The notes: generated by a model not told the origin, from the sequence alone. Positions 1 through 5,098 are shown, counted from the first letter of the stretch. The stretch: DNA of 6,119 nt from Actinomycetes bacterium (GCA_021779775.1 JAJYAB010000116.1:1-6119), one strand, 5' to 3'. A program made the numbers and translations.

Positions 1-663
1 ATCTTCGAACGCTTCGCCCTCGTCGAGAAAGACGGCTACTGCCCGCTTGGCACCGCGAACCTTGAGAACGGACGAGGTGACGCTCAGGGGCTCGACGGTG
101 AACCCGAGCTGCTCGACGAGCGCCCGGCCTCGCAGCGACAGCACCGCCTTGCCTCGGGTGCACGCCTGCCCCCAGTCCGCTCGCTCGGGAACTCCATGGC
201 AGAGCTCCTGGGTGGCGAGCAGCCCGCTGTTCCGCAAGCCGGGCAGGTCGGAGCCGACCTCGGGCAGCATCGAGACCAGCAGCCGTACCGCCGCGTGGCG
301 GCTCGGTTCGGCGAGGGCCGCGCCCGCCAGTCGCTCCACCTGGGAGGGTTCGAGATCTGGCACGAGTGGCGGGTTCTCGCCCACGGGTCCGCACACGGTG
401 AGGCGGAGTCCTTCGGGACCCTCGTACCCGACGATCAACAACAGAGGGCTCGGACGCCTCCCCTGCCGGAGCCGCCACAGCGTGCGGACGTCGTCAGCCT
501 TCGGGCGGTGCCGGCTGGTGGCAAAGGCGACTTCGAGCGCGTGGTCGCCGGCTCCGAGGAAGAACACCCCCGGGGCGAGATCGGCGGGAGCACCCTTGGG
601 CGTCGACCACTGACGAGGGTCGCGATCGGCGAGAAAGTCGTCCACGAAGCCCTGCTCGGTCAT
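1..663 (-). CDS. N-terminal part of a large Eco57I-type restriction-modification DNA methylase (cut by window edge)
   Basis: An uninterrupted 221-codon frame runs off the left edge, so only the N-terminus is visible. It starts MTEQGFVDDFLADRD at an ATG with a GGAG (675-678) 11 bases upstream. Landmarks are LWRLRQGRRPSPLLLIVGYEG (about residues 61-81), TVCGPVGENPP, LEPSQVERLAGAALAEPSRHAA, SMLPEVGSDLPGLRNSGLLATQEL, and a final RAVAVFLDEGEAFED. From memory these resemble the region before the methyltransferase domain of large actinobacterial proteins annotated as Eco57I restriction-modification methylases. Those are thought to modify adenines and sometimes also cleave DNA (type IIG-like). The SAM-binding and NPPY motifs would lie outside the window, so catalytic function is inferred. 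Its start overlaps the stop of a 15-codon ORF, which suggests coupled translation. An in-frame GTG lies 10 codons upstream but has no ribosome binding site. The identification is moderately sure; that the frame is coding is nearly sure. Confidence 0.6.
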   Translation of the reverse strand, partial: MTEQGFVDDFLADRDPRQWSTPKGAPADLAPGVFFLGAGDHALEVAFATSRHRPKADDVRTLWRLRQGRRPSPLLLIVGYEGPEGLRLTVCGPVGENPPLVPDLEPSQVERLAGAALAEPSRHAAVRLLVSMLPEVGSDLPGLRNSGLLATQELCHGVPERADWGQACTRGKAVLSLRGRALVEQLGFTVEPLSVTSSVLKVRGAKRAVAVFLDEGEAFED

Positions 664-707
664 ACGGGGCTCGACTCCGCGAATCGGGGCCACGATGGAC
701 GGCGCAT
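660..707 (-). CDS. 15-codon leader micro-ORF overlapping the methylase start
   Basis: This is a short ATG frame encoding MRRPSWPRFAESSPV. Its TGA stop shares ATGA (663-660) with the start of the methylase. Seven bases upstream of its ATG is TACGCT (715-720), a good actinobacterial -10 hexamer, so transcription would begin at or next to the A of the ATG and the message would be leaderless. Ribosomes ending here would stop exactly on the methylase start, and a GGAG inside the micro-ORF could assist re-initiation. The peptide shows no run of a single amino acid as in classical attenuators, though it has three Pro and three Arg. It may simply load ribosomes for the next gene. A chance ORF of this length is possible; the combination of -10 position and ATGA overlap is what supports it. 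Confidence 0.42.
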   Translation of the reverse strand: MRRPSWPRFAESSPV

Positions 708-714
708 CCCGACC

Positions 715-720
715 AGCGTA
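715..720 (-). promoter_or_regulatory. -10 element TACGCT for the micro-ORF/methylase transcript
   Basis: TACGCT on the minus strand fits the TANNNT -10 pattern and lies exactly seven bases before the micro-ORF ATG at 707, placing the predicted start of transcription on that codon. No convincing -35 hexamer is found 16-19 bases further upstream. The same hexamer at the same distance precedes the helix-turn-helix gene upstream. Confidence 0.4.
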
Positions 721-773
721 CGAGACGGGTGCGACACGGACGCTGCTTGCGGGGTGATCGACGGCGCCATCCG

Positions 774-1133
774 TCAGCCGTCGTACCGGGTCGTCTGGCC
801 CACGCTGCCATGCTCGTCCACGGAGACACGCGAGCGAGGCAGCCGCTCCGGCGGCTGGCGGTATCGGCGGTAGAGCGTCTGCCAGGGGATACCGACCAGC
901 GGAGCAATCTCGCGCCAGGGGTGGCGCTCCGGTCGCGCCCACACCGCCGACCACACGGCTTGGTGGAAGGCCAGCTCGGCTTGGCGGCGGGCTGCGGCGA
1001 GGGCCTGCAGGCGTTCGAGCGCGTCGCCGGCCGCCTGCGCGGCGAGGCCCCAACGGACCATGGCGTTGGTGGCTTCGCCGGCCTGCTCGGCCAGCAGTGC
1101 CGTGTCCCGCTCCATCGCGAACTGGCTGCTCAC
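774..1133 (-). CDS. Small helix-turn-helix protein upstream of the methylase
   Basis: The product has 119 residues from a GTG start (1133); a second possible start is ATG at 1115. Residues 8-62 form a predicted alanine-rich helical region (LLAEQAGEATNAMVRWGLAAQA onward). Residues 72-92, PWREIAPLVGIPWQTLYRRYR, look like a helix-turn-helix of the sigma region 4 / homeodomain-like type, with the second helix at PWQTLYRRYR. The last 25 residues are polar and probably disordered. There is no membrane segment or signal peptide. The GTG is chosen because TACGCT sits exactly seven bases upstream, as expected for a leaderless message, and because homologous-looking sequence begins before the inner ATG. 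It lies in the same orientation as the methylase, 66 bases before its micro-ORF, so a role as regulator of that locus is plausible but inferred. I do not recognise a named family. Confidence 0.7.
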   Translation of the reverse strand: MSSQFAMERDTALLAEQAGEATNAMVRWGLAAQAAGDALERLQALAAARRQAELAFHQAVWSAVWARPERHPWREIAPLVGIPWQTLYRRYRQPPERLPRSRVSVDEHGSVGQTTRYDG

Positions 1134-1140
1134 GCGACCG

Positions 1141-1146
1141 AGCGTA
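1141..1146 (-). promoter_or_regulatory. -10 element TACGCT for the helix-turn-helix gene
   Basis: Minus-strand TACGCT followed by seven bases (CGGTCGC) and then the GTG start at 1133. This fits a leaderless actinobacterial promoter. No good -35 hexamer stands at 16-19 bases; TTGTCG occurs at a spacing of 20. Confidence 0.4.
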
Positions 1147-1261
1147 CTCCCGCTGTCTCATATCCGCGACAAATCAGTCAAAAACGGGCTCGAACCCCTT
1201 GTTCTTATGGCGGACGGTGCTCGACCGGCCAACCAGCTTCCCTCTCGGCCAACCCCGGGCG

Positions 1262-1267
1262 AAAGGA
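1262..1267 (+). promoter_or_regulatory. Ribosome binding site AAAGGA of the disrupted plus-strand gene
   Basis: AAAGGA is followed by eight bases and a GTG at 1276. This sets the start of the disrupted frame, whose upstream open extension is otherwise meaningless. Confidence 0.45.
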
Positions 1268-1275
1268 CTTCGACC

Positions 1276-1634
1276 GTGACCCCTTCACCGAACGCTGCCC
1301 ATCTCCTTGGCGCCGCGCTGCCCACGACGCCGAGCCTGCACGGACCACTTGCCCGGTTCCTCCTGCACCCGCAGGCCGCGCTCCGCAACCTCGGACACCT
1401 ACTGGCCCACGCAGGCTGGTTCGTCCTCGGCCGTCTCGGCCCACCCGTCGCAGCTCTGCTCGCCGCTGCCATCCTCGGCCCCAGCTCGACACCACCCTCG
1501 ACGCGCTGGAGGCCGCCGCCTCATCGACCGACGACGCCGGCCAGGCCATGGCCCAGGCGGCGAAGCGGCAAGCCCGTGGGCGAAAGCGAGTGTCGGAGGG
1601 CCGACTGGCAACTGAGGTCCACGCCCTGTTGTGA
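1276..1634 (+). pseudogene. Frame-disrupted small membrane protein gene
   Basis: A GTG with a good ribosome binding site opens a frame giving VTPSPNAAHLLG, then LARFLLHPQAALRNLGHLL, then a hydrophobic stretch GWFVLGRLGPPVAALLAAAILG (about residues 46-67) that looks like a membrane helix. Beyond about 1475 this frame becomes Pro/Arg/Ser-rich and unlike protein. At the same place the -1 frame becomes protein-like with high GC at third positions: QLDTTLDALEAAASSTDDAG, then AQAAKRQARGRKRVSEGRLA, ending at TGA 1632-1634. One lost base near 1470-1485 would join them into a protein of about 119 residues with an N-terminal membrane anchor and a basic, helical cytoplasmic tail. The design faintly recalls accessory or coupling proteins of actinobacterial conjugative elements, but I cannot name a family. 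A sequencing error or programmed frameshift would also explain it; no classical slippery heptamer is visible. Confidence 0.4.
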
Positions 1635-1772
1635 TGGAACGTGGCTGGTCAGAGCTTCGACGGACCGCCTGATCGTGTTTCGGTCCGGCGCCGGCTGCCG
1701 GCCAGGGCGCTTTGGCGCGGTACGCAGGGGGCAGCCTCCGCCCGACAATTGCCACCTCGCCCGGCTCAGCTA
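1635..1772. other. Intergenic region before the toxin-antitoxin promoter
   Basis: No gene can be supported here. It contains short GC-rich palindromes such as CCGGCGCCGG and the small hairpin GCGC-TTTG-GCGC. None has a T-tract, so I do not call a terminator. Confidence 0.4.
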
Positions 1773-1801
1773 CTGCCAGGGGACCCAGCAGGGCCTACGA
1801 T
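1773..1801 (+). promoter_or_regulatory. Promoter of the toxin-antitoxin operon, predicted leaderless
   Basis: A -35-like CTGCCA (1773-1778, four of six matches to TTGACA) is separated by 17 bases from a -10 TACGAT (1796-1801). The -10 is followed by seven bases and the antitoxin ATG at 1809. The predicted transcription start is therefore at or next to the start codon. The GGAG at 1803-1806 is only two bases from the ATG, too close for a normal ribosome binding site, which supports leaderless initiation. Antitoxin or toxin-antitoxin complex binding to this region is usual for such operons but is not shown here. Confidence 0.5.
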
Positions 1802-1808
1802 TGGAGCC

Positions 1809-2063
1809 ATGAGCACGTCTGACGCCGCATACGAATGGGACCTGACCGTTCCTGGCGACGACGCCGAGCTGGCGGGCGAGTTTCGCCGCCACGGCATCCA
1901 GCCGGGACAACGCGTCCACGTCGCGGTCGTTGCCAACGGCGACAACGACGGCGACGGGACGGGCGAAGCACTCCCGGCGTTCTTTGGCAGCTTCGACGGA
2001 CCCGCGGACTTGGCGGAAAGGTCCAGTGAGATTCTGAGGGCGGAGTTCCCCAACGGTCGATGA
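1809..2063 (+). CDS. VapB-like antitoxin of a type II toxin-antitoxin pair
   Basis: An 84-residue acidic protein encoded just before the PIN toxin. Residues 19-41 (AELAGEFRRHGIQPGQRVHVAVV) resemble the second half of an AbrB/MazE-type swapped-hairpin DNA-binding fold, with the loop signature GIQPGQRV. A flexible acidic linker follows (about 43-53). The C-terminal segment, about 58-84 (FFGSFDGPADLAERSSEILRAEF), matches the style of VapB tails that clamp onto the toxin, ending in SEILRAEF. The start at 1809 is preferred over an in-frame GTG at 1641 because the longer version adds a low-complexity Arg/Pro stretch and would cover the promoter. The last codons overlap the toxin start by ATGA, which keeps antitoxin and toxin translation linked. 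The antitoxin role rests on position, size and C-terminus; the N-terminal domain is not a standard ribbon-helix-helix. Confidence 0.72.
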   Translation: MSTSDAAYEWDLTVPGDDAELAGEFRRHGIQPGQRVHVAVVANGDNDGDGTGEALPAFFGSFDGPADLAERSSEILRAEFPNGR

Positions 2064-2479
2064 TCCTGGTGGACACCGGCCCCCTGGTGGCCGCCGCCAA
2101 CCGAAAGGATGCCCACCACGCGGCATCCGTCGCCGCGCTCGCCGCGGCCCGCCCACCTCGCCTCGTCCCGGGCTTGGTCATAGCTGAGGTGTCCTATCTC
2201 CTGGCTCGTGACGCCACCGCCGCGGTAGAAGCAGAGTTCCTCCGTTCGTTCGCTACCGGGTTCTTGGCCCTGGCCGACCTCACCGTGGCTGACCTGGATC
2301 GCAGCGCCGATCTGGTCGAGCAGTACGCGGACCTGCCCCTCGGCGCCACCGACGCCTGCCTCGTCGCCTTGGCGGAACGGCTCGGGATCGTGGAGCTGGC
2401 AACCCTGGATCGTCGGCACTTCAGTGTCGTACGGCCCCGCCACGTCGCCAGGCTCGAACTCGCCCCACTGATGACATGA
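2060..2479 (+). CDS. PIN-domain ribonuclease toxin, VapC type
   Basis: A 139-residue protein that is a single complete PIN domain. It begins MILVDTGPLVAAANRKDAHH, with the first metal-binding Asp at D5. The second acidic residue is E43 in LVIAEVSYLL, the third is D98 in GATDACLVALAERLG, and the fourth is D117 in LATLDRRHFSVVRP. All four residues needed for the Mg2+-dependent active site are present, so it should be catalytically competent. VapC toxins cut specific RNAs, often tRNAs or rRNA, and stop growth when the antitoxin is degraded; the target here cannot be read from sequence. Length is typical for the family. It overlaps the antitoxin stop by four bases, with no separate ribosome binding site, so translation is probably coupled. 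Confidence 0.9.
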   Translation: MILVDTGPLVAAANRKDAHHAASVAALAAARPPRLVPGLVIAEVSYLLARDATAAVEAEFLRSFATGFLALADLTVADLDRSADLVEQYADLPLGATDACLVALAERLGIVELATLDRRHFSVVRPRHVARLELAPLMT

Positions 2480-2491
2480 GCGAGTGCTGAC

Positions 2492-2499
2492 GAGGAAGG
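2492..2499 (+). promoter_or_regulatory. Strong ribosome binding site GAGGAAGG
   Basis: GAGGAAGG lies seven bases before the GTG at 2507 and decides that start over an ATG five codons further in. It sits in the 27-base gap after the toxin gene, so the downstream gene can be read from the same message with independent initiation. Confidence 0.7.
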
Positions 2500-2506
2500 C
2501 AATTCC

Positions 2507-2785
2507 GTGACGAAGGTAACGATGGAAATCCCAGCCGCTCGTGCGAGCCAAATGGCCCAGTTCTTCCTCGACGAGGGGTTCGAGGTCTCATGGGAGGGTC
2601 CGCTGGAGAAGCGAGCTGGTGGGATCGAGCGAGAGCTGGTCCAGATCGTGTTCTGGCTTAAAGACAACGCAGCAAGCGGACTGGTTAGCGGCGCGGCCTA
2701 TGCCGCAGCGCAGTCGGTGGTTCGTCGCATCCGTGAACAGTTCCCCTCAGTCAAGGCCGAGGTCCAAGACGACGCCGAGAGCTGA
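2507..2785 (+). CDS. Small protein of unknown function downstream of the toxin
   Basis: A 92-residue product from GTG. It starts MTKVTMEIPAARASQMAQFF; residues 3-8 look like a beta strand, 10-22 a helix, 25-30 (FEVSWE) a strand, 42-53 (RELVQIVFWLKD) and 63-79 helices, and 82-87 (VKAEVQ) a final strand. That is a compact alternating alpha/beta fold. No signal peptide or clear membrane segment is present; 55-70 (AASGLVSGAAYAAAQS) is Ala/Gly-rich rather than strongly hydrophobic. It has the best ribosome binding site of the small operon and lies 27 bases after the toxin stop, same strand, so it may be a third member of that transcript. I do not recognise the family and assign no function. Codon use fits a real gene. 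Confidence 0.72.
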   Translation: MTKVTMEIPAARASQMAQFFLDEGFEVSWEGPLEKRAGGIERELVQIVFWLKDNAASGLVSGAAYAAAQSVVRRIREQFPSVKAEVQDDAES

Positions 2786-2842
2786 TTGCCGTCCTGGCCC
2801 TGTTAGTTCAGGTCCTCCACACGGCCGTAGCGTCATCACCTG

Positions 2843-2860
2843 ACCGAAGGCTTGTTCGGT
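2843..2860. repeat. Inverted repeat ACCGAA/TTCGGT at the tRNA 3' end
   Basis: Perfect six-base arms separated by six bases. One arm includes the tRNA discriminator position. Transcripts of the tRNA (minus) and of the converging small operon (plus) would both form it. There is no T-tract, so it is at best a weak terminator or a 3' processing aid. Confidence 0.3.
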
Positions 2861-2943
2861 GTCGGAGAGGGGACTTGAACCCCTACGCCCTTTCGGGCAC
2901 TAGCCCCTCAAGCTAGCGCGTCTGCCTATTCCGCCACTCCGAC
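2860..2943 (-). tRNA. tRNA-Leu(GAG)
   Basis: The 84-base minus-strand sequence folds as a class II tRNA. The acceptor stem GTCGGAG pairs fully with CTCCGAC, with A as discriminator base. The anticodon arm is CTAGC-TTGAGGG-GCTAG, giving anticodon GAG (reads CUC and CUU leucine codons). A long variable arm TGCCC-GAAA-GGGCG and the T-arm AGGGG-TTCAAGT-CCCCT complete it, as expected for leucine. CCA is not encoded; the discriminator is followed by CCG, so CCA must be added enzymatically. It lies 44 bases after the solute-binding protein gene on the same strand and may share its transcript. Its 3' end faces the accessory genes. Confidence 0.96.
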
Positions 2944-2946
2944 GAG

Positions 2947-2961
2947 TGTGCCCCGGGCACA
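2947..2961. repeat. Inverted repeat TGTGCC/GGCACA between solute-binding protein gene and tRNA
   Basis: Six-base arms with a three-base loop lie just before the tRNA 5' end and after the solute-binding protein stop. The hairpin could separate the mRNA from the tRNA precursor. It lacks a T-tract, so termination is doubtful. Confidence 0.3.
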
Positions 2962-2987
2962 GGAACGGCCCGACCACCCGCAGCACT

Positions 2988-4871
2988 CTAGCGCGGGCTC
3001 CCCCGGCTTCCCGGAGCTGGACCAGCCGGATGGACACCGTGGCGTTCAGCGATCGGAGGCATGCGCTGCGGGCCCGCCGGTGCCGGCAGGGCTCCAGCCG
3101 TGATCGGCGCCGCCCCGGGCGCGACCTGCGGCCCCGGCACGAGGAAGCCCCAGGTGGCAGAGTGCCACAGCGTGCCCGATCCGCCCGAGTCCTCCTGCAC
3201 GCCGGCCAGGTCGACGGACGATGCGATGAGGGTGGGCTCGGCGAACAGTGGCAGTGACACCATGTCGGCCCACAGCAGCTGGTCGAGGTGCTGGTAGTCG
3301 GCCTGGGCGTGCACCGGGTTGAGCTCCTGCGATGCCTGGGCGAACAGAGCGTCGACGCGCGGATCGGACAGCCCCGACCAGTCCACGGTGCCGGCCTGGC
3401 CCGACGACGTCTGGCTCGTCGAGAAGTACGGGGCGAGCTGGCTGGCGAACGCCGTGCCCGGCACCGGCATGACCGCCAGATCGAATTCTCCGGACGGCAG
3501 GATCTCCGATCGCAGCACCGACAGGGGCGCCGTCGAGGTCTGCACATCGAAACCGCCAGCGGTCAGTAAGCCGGCGATGGCTGGCCCGACCCGCACCGCC
3601 CACGGATCGTCCGACGGCCAAACCAGGTCGATGGTGATCGGCGATCCGCTCTTCTCCCAGGTGCCGTGCGGACCTGTCGCGAGGCCGGCGGCGGCGAGGA
3701 GCCGGGACGCTACCGCCAGGTCGGCGCCGTGGAACGCCGATCCGTTGTCGCTGTACCCAGGCTGGGCGTTGGAGAAGAGGTGGTTGCCCAGCATGCCGAC
3801 CCAGGGCTCCAGTGGCTTCACGTCTTCGGCCACCAGGGTCTGGCGGTCGATCAGATCGGCGATCCCCTGGCGTGCCGCGATCTGGGCGAGCAGGGGGTGG
3901 CGGGCGTTCAGCACCAACTGGAGCAGCGTCGTGCCCACGTTGGCATCGCTCGTCAGCTGCGGCGAGGACGACACGGCGGCCAGGGTGCGCTGGTCGAAGC
4001 CTGGCAGCTGCACGACCTGGGCGCGGCCTGCCGTCAGGTCTGCCGTCTGGACGGTCATGTCGGGAACGGCCTGCAGCACGATGGATGCCAGGTGCGGAGG
4101 TGTCCCCCACCATCTGGGGTTCCTGACCAGCACGATTCGCTGGCCGGGGACGAACGACTGCACGATCCACGGGCCCGCCGACACCAACACGGCCGGATTG
4201 GACGTGGCGAACCCGGTGTTCCACCCGGCGTGCACCGCTACGTGGGCCGGCAGGAGGTTGCCGAACAACGCTGCCCAGTCGGCGTACGGCGTCCGGAACA
4301 CGACCTGCACGGTCTTGCCCTGGTTACTGCCGGTCACCGAGGCAATGTCGCGGTAGCCCAGTGTCGACACCACCTGGTCCGGCGCACCGGTGACGTCGAC
4401 ACCGGTGCCCGACTGCGCGTGCCAGGCGTAGATGAAGTCGTTCGCCGTGACCGGCACCCCGTCCGACCAGACCGCCGCGGGATTGATCTGGTACTCGACG
4501 GTCTGCGGGCTCACTCCGACGAGCTCCGCGCTGGTGATGACGTCTGTGTCGAGCTGCGGCACCAGGTCGGGACCGATCTCGAAGACCCGCGGCCAGATGG
4601 CGTCCCCTACCATGGTGGAGGCTGCATGATCCACCATCGCGACGTGGGGGTTGAGGTTCGTCGGCACGCTCGGCACGTCAATGGTCGCGGTTCCTCCGCC
4701 ACCGATCACGAGCGCTCGATCCGGGAGGCCAGACGATCCTCGGGAAGCGGCGGTGGTGGCGGCTGCTCCGGTGGCTGCTCCCAGGGCTGCCAGCAGCAGC
4801 ACGGCGGACCCTCCGTACCTCGCCCGGCGCGAGCCGGAGCGAGGACTGGGCCACGCCACCCGTCGTGTCAC
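2988..4871 (-). CDS. Secreted family 5 (peptide/oligosaccharide-type) ABC solute-binding protein
   Basis: A 627-residue protein with a Sec-type signal: basic start (MTRRVAWPSPRSGSRRARYGG), then a hydrophobic core at about 22-41 (SAVLLLAALGAATGAAATTA) and likely cleavage near residue 42. There is no lipobox cysteine, and I see no cysteine at all, so it should be released or wall-retained rather than a lipoprotein. Family 5 signatures are TNLNPHVAMVDHA (71-83), WSDGVPVTANDFIYAW (135-150) and SAGPWIVQSFVPGQRIVLVRNPRWWG (231-256). The core ends at about WHSATWGFLVPG, followed by a Pro/Ala/Gly-rich tail of about 45 residues. Such proteins deliver peptides, nickel or glycans to ABC permeases; mycobacterial LpqW is a related fold used in cell-envelope glycolipid synthesis. 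No permease or ATPase gene is adjacent. Its GTG overlaps the secG stop (GTGA). Family assignment is firm; ligand unknown. Confidence 0.9.
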   Translation of the reverse strand: MTRRVAWPSPRSGSRRARYGGSAVLLLAALGAATGAAATTAASRGSSGLPDRALVIGGGGTATIDVPSVPTNLNPHVAMVDHAASTMVGDAIWPRVFEIGPDLVPQLDTDVITSAELVGVSPQTVEYQINPAAVWSDGVPVTANDFIYAWHAQSGTGVDVTGAPDQVVSTLGYRDIASVTGSNQGKTVQVVFRTPYADWAALFGNLLPAHVAVHAGWNTGFATSNPAVLVSAGPWIVQSFVPGQRIVLVRNPRWWGTPPHLASIVLQAVPDMTVQTADLTAGRAQVVQLPGFDQRTLAAVSSSPQLTSDANVGTTLLQLVLNARHPLLAQIAARQGIADLIDRQTLVAEDVKPLEPWVGMLGNHLFSNAQPGYSDNGSAFHGADLAVASRLLAAAGLATGPHGTWEKSGSPITIDLVWPSDDPWAVRVGPAIAGLLTAGGFDVQTSTAPLSVLRSEILPSGEFDLAVMPVPGTAFASQLAPYFSTSQTSSGQAGTVDWSGLSDPRVDALFAQASQELNPVHAQADYQHLDQLLWADMVSLPLFAEPTLIASSVDLAGVQEDSGGSGTLWHSATWGFLVPGPQVAPGAAPITAGALPAPAGPQRMPPIAERHGVHPAGPAPGSRGSPR

Positions 4872-5098
4872 CCGACGCGGAGGCTCAAGATCACGGTGCA
4901 GAAGGCGAACACCACGGCAACGGTGACGGTGATGCGGTCGAGGTTCTTCTCCACCACCGTCGAGCCGGCCGCCGTCTGGCCGACGGACCCGCCGAACATG
5001 TCCGAGAGGCCCCCTCCCTTGCCGGAGTGGAGCAGGACCAGGAACACGAGCATCAGCGCGGCGATGATGTCGACGACCAAGACGACTGCAGTCAGCAC
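4868..5098 (-). CDS. secG: Preprotein translocase subunit SecG
   Basis: A 76-residue inner-membrane protein, the small subunit of the SecYEG channel that assists SecA-driven export. TM1 is about residues 4-23 (AVVLVVDIIAALMLVFLVLL), followed by the conserved cytoplasmic loop HSGKGGGLSDMFGGS (24-38) and TM2 at about 56-73 (ITVTVAVVFAFCTVILSL). The size is typical. The GTG start at 5098 is chosen over longer in-frame extensions because AGGAGG lies eight bases upstream and the protein then begins directly before TM1. The stop overlaps the next gene's GTG start by four bases. tpiA ends 76 bases upstream; tpiA-secG adjacency is common in Gram-positive bacteria. Confidence 0.95.
   Translation of the reverse strand: MLTAVVLVVDIIAALMLVFLVLLHSGKGGGLSDMFGGSVGQTAAGSTVVEKNLDRITVTVAVVFAFCTVILSLRVG

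Larger units (their letters stand above)
1134..1275. other. Intergenic region with an AT-richer patch and a T-arm-like sequence
   Basis: This is the divergent space between the helix-turn-helix gene (minus) and the disrupted gene (plus). Bases about 1157-1208 are visibly less GC-rich than the surroundings. At 1184-1199 the minus strand reads AGGGGTTCGAGCCCGT, which resembles a tRNA T-arm and matches 12 of 16 bases of the T-arm of the tRNA-Leu gene in this window. No full tRNA can be folded around it. It could be a relic of an attachment site or a chance match. Confidence 0.25.

Noticed and set aside
196..873. 225-codon plus-strand open frame at the left end
   Set aside because: It is antisense to the methylase-like frame and the helix-turn-helix gene, both of which show far better protein character.
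1176..1181. Minus-strand TTGACT as a -35 for the helix-turn-helix gene
   Set aside because: It is 29 bases from the TACGCT -10 and only 13 from TATGAG, so neither spacing is workable.
1641..1808. N-terminal extension of the antitoxin from GTG 1641
   Set aside because: The extra 56 residues are low-complexity Arg/Pro/Ala sequence and would include the -35/-10 pair; ATG 1809 fits the promoter and the family size.
1766..2551. 261-codon minus-strand open frame
   Set aside because: It is antisense to the antitoxin and the toxin with its intact PIN motifs, and crosses the unknown gene's start.
3046..4224. 392-codon minus-strand open frame
   Set aside because: It lies in a different frame of the solute-binding protein gene, and its Arg/Pro-rich product has no signatures.
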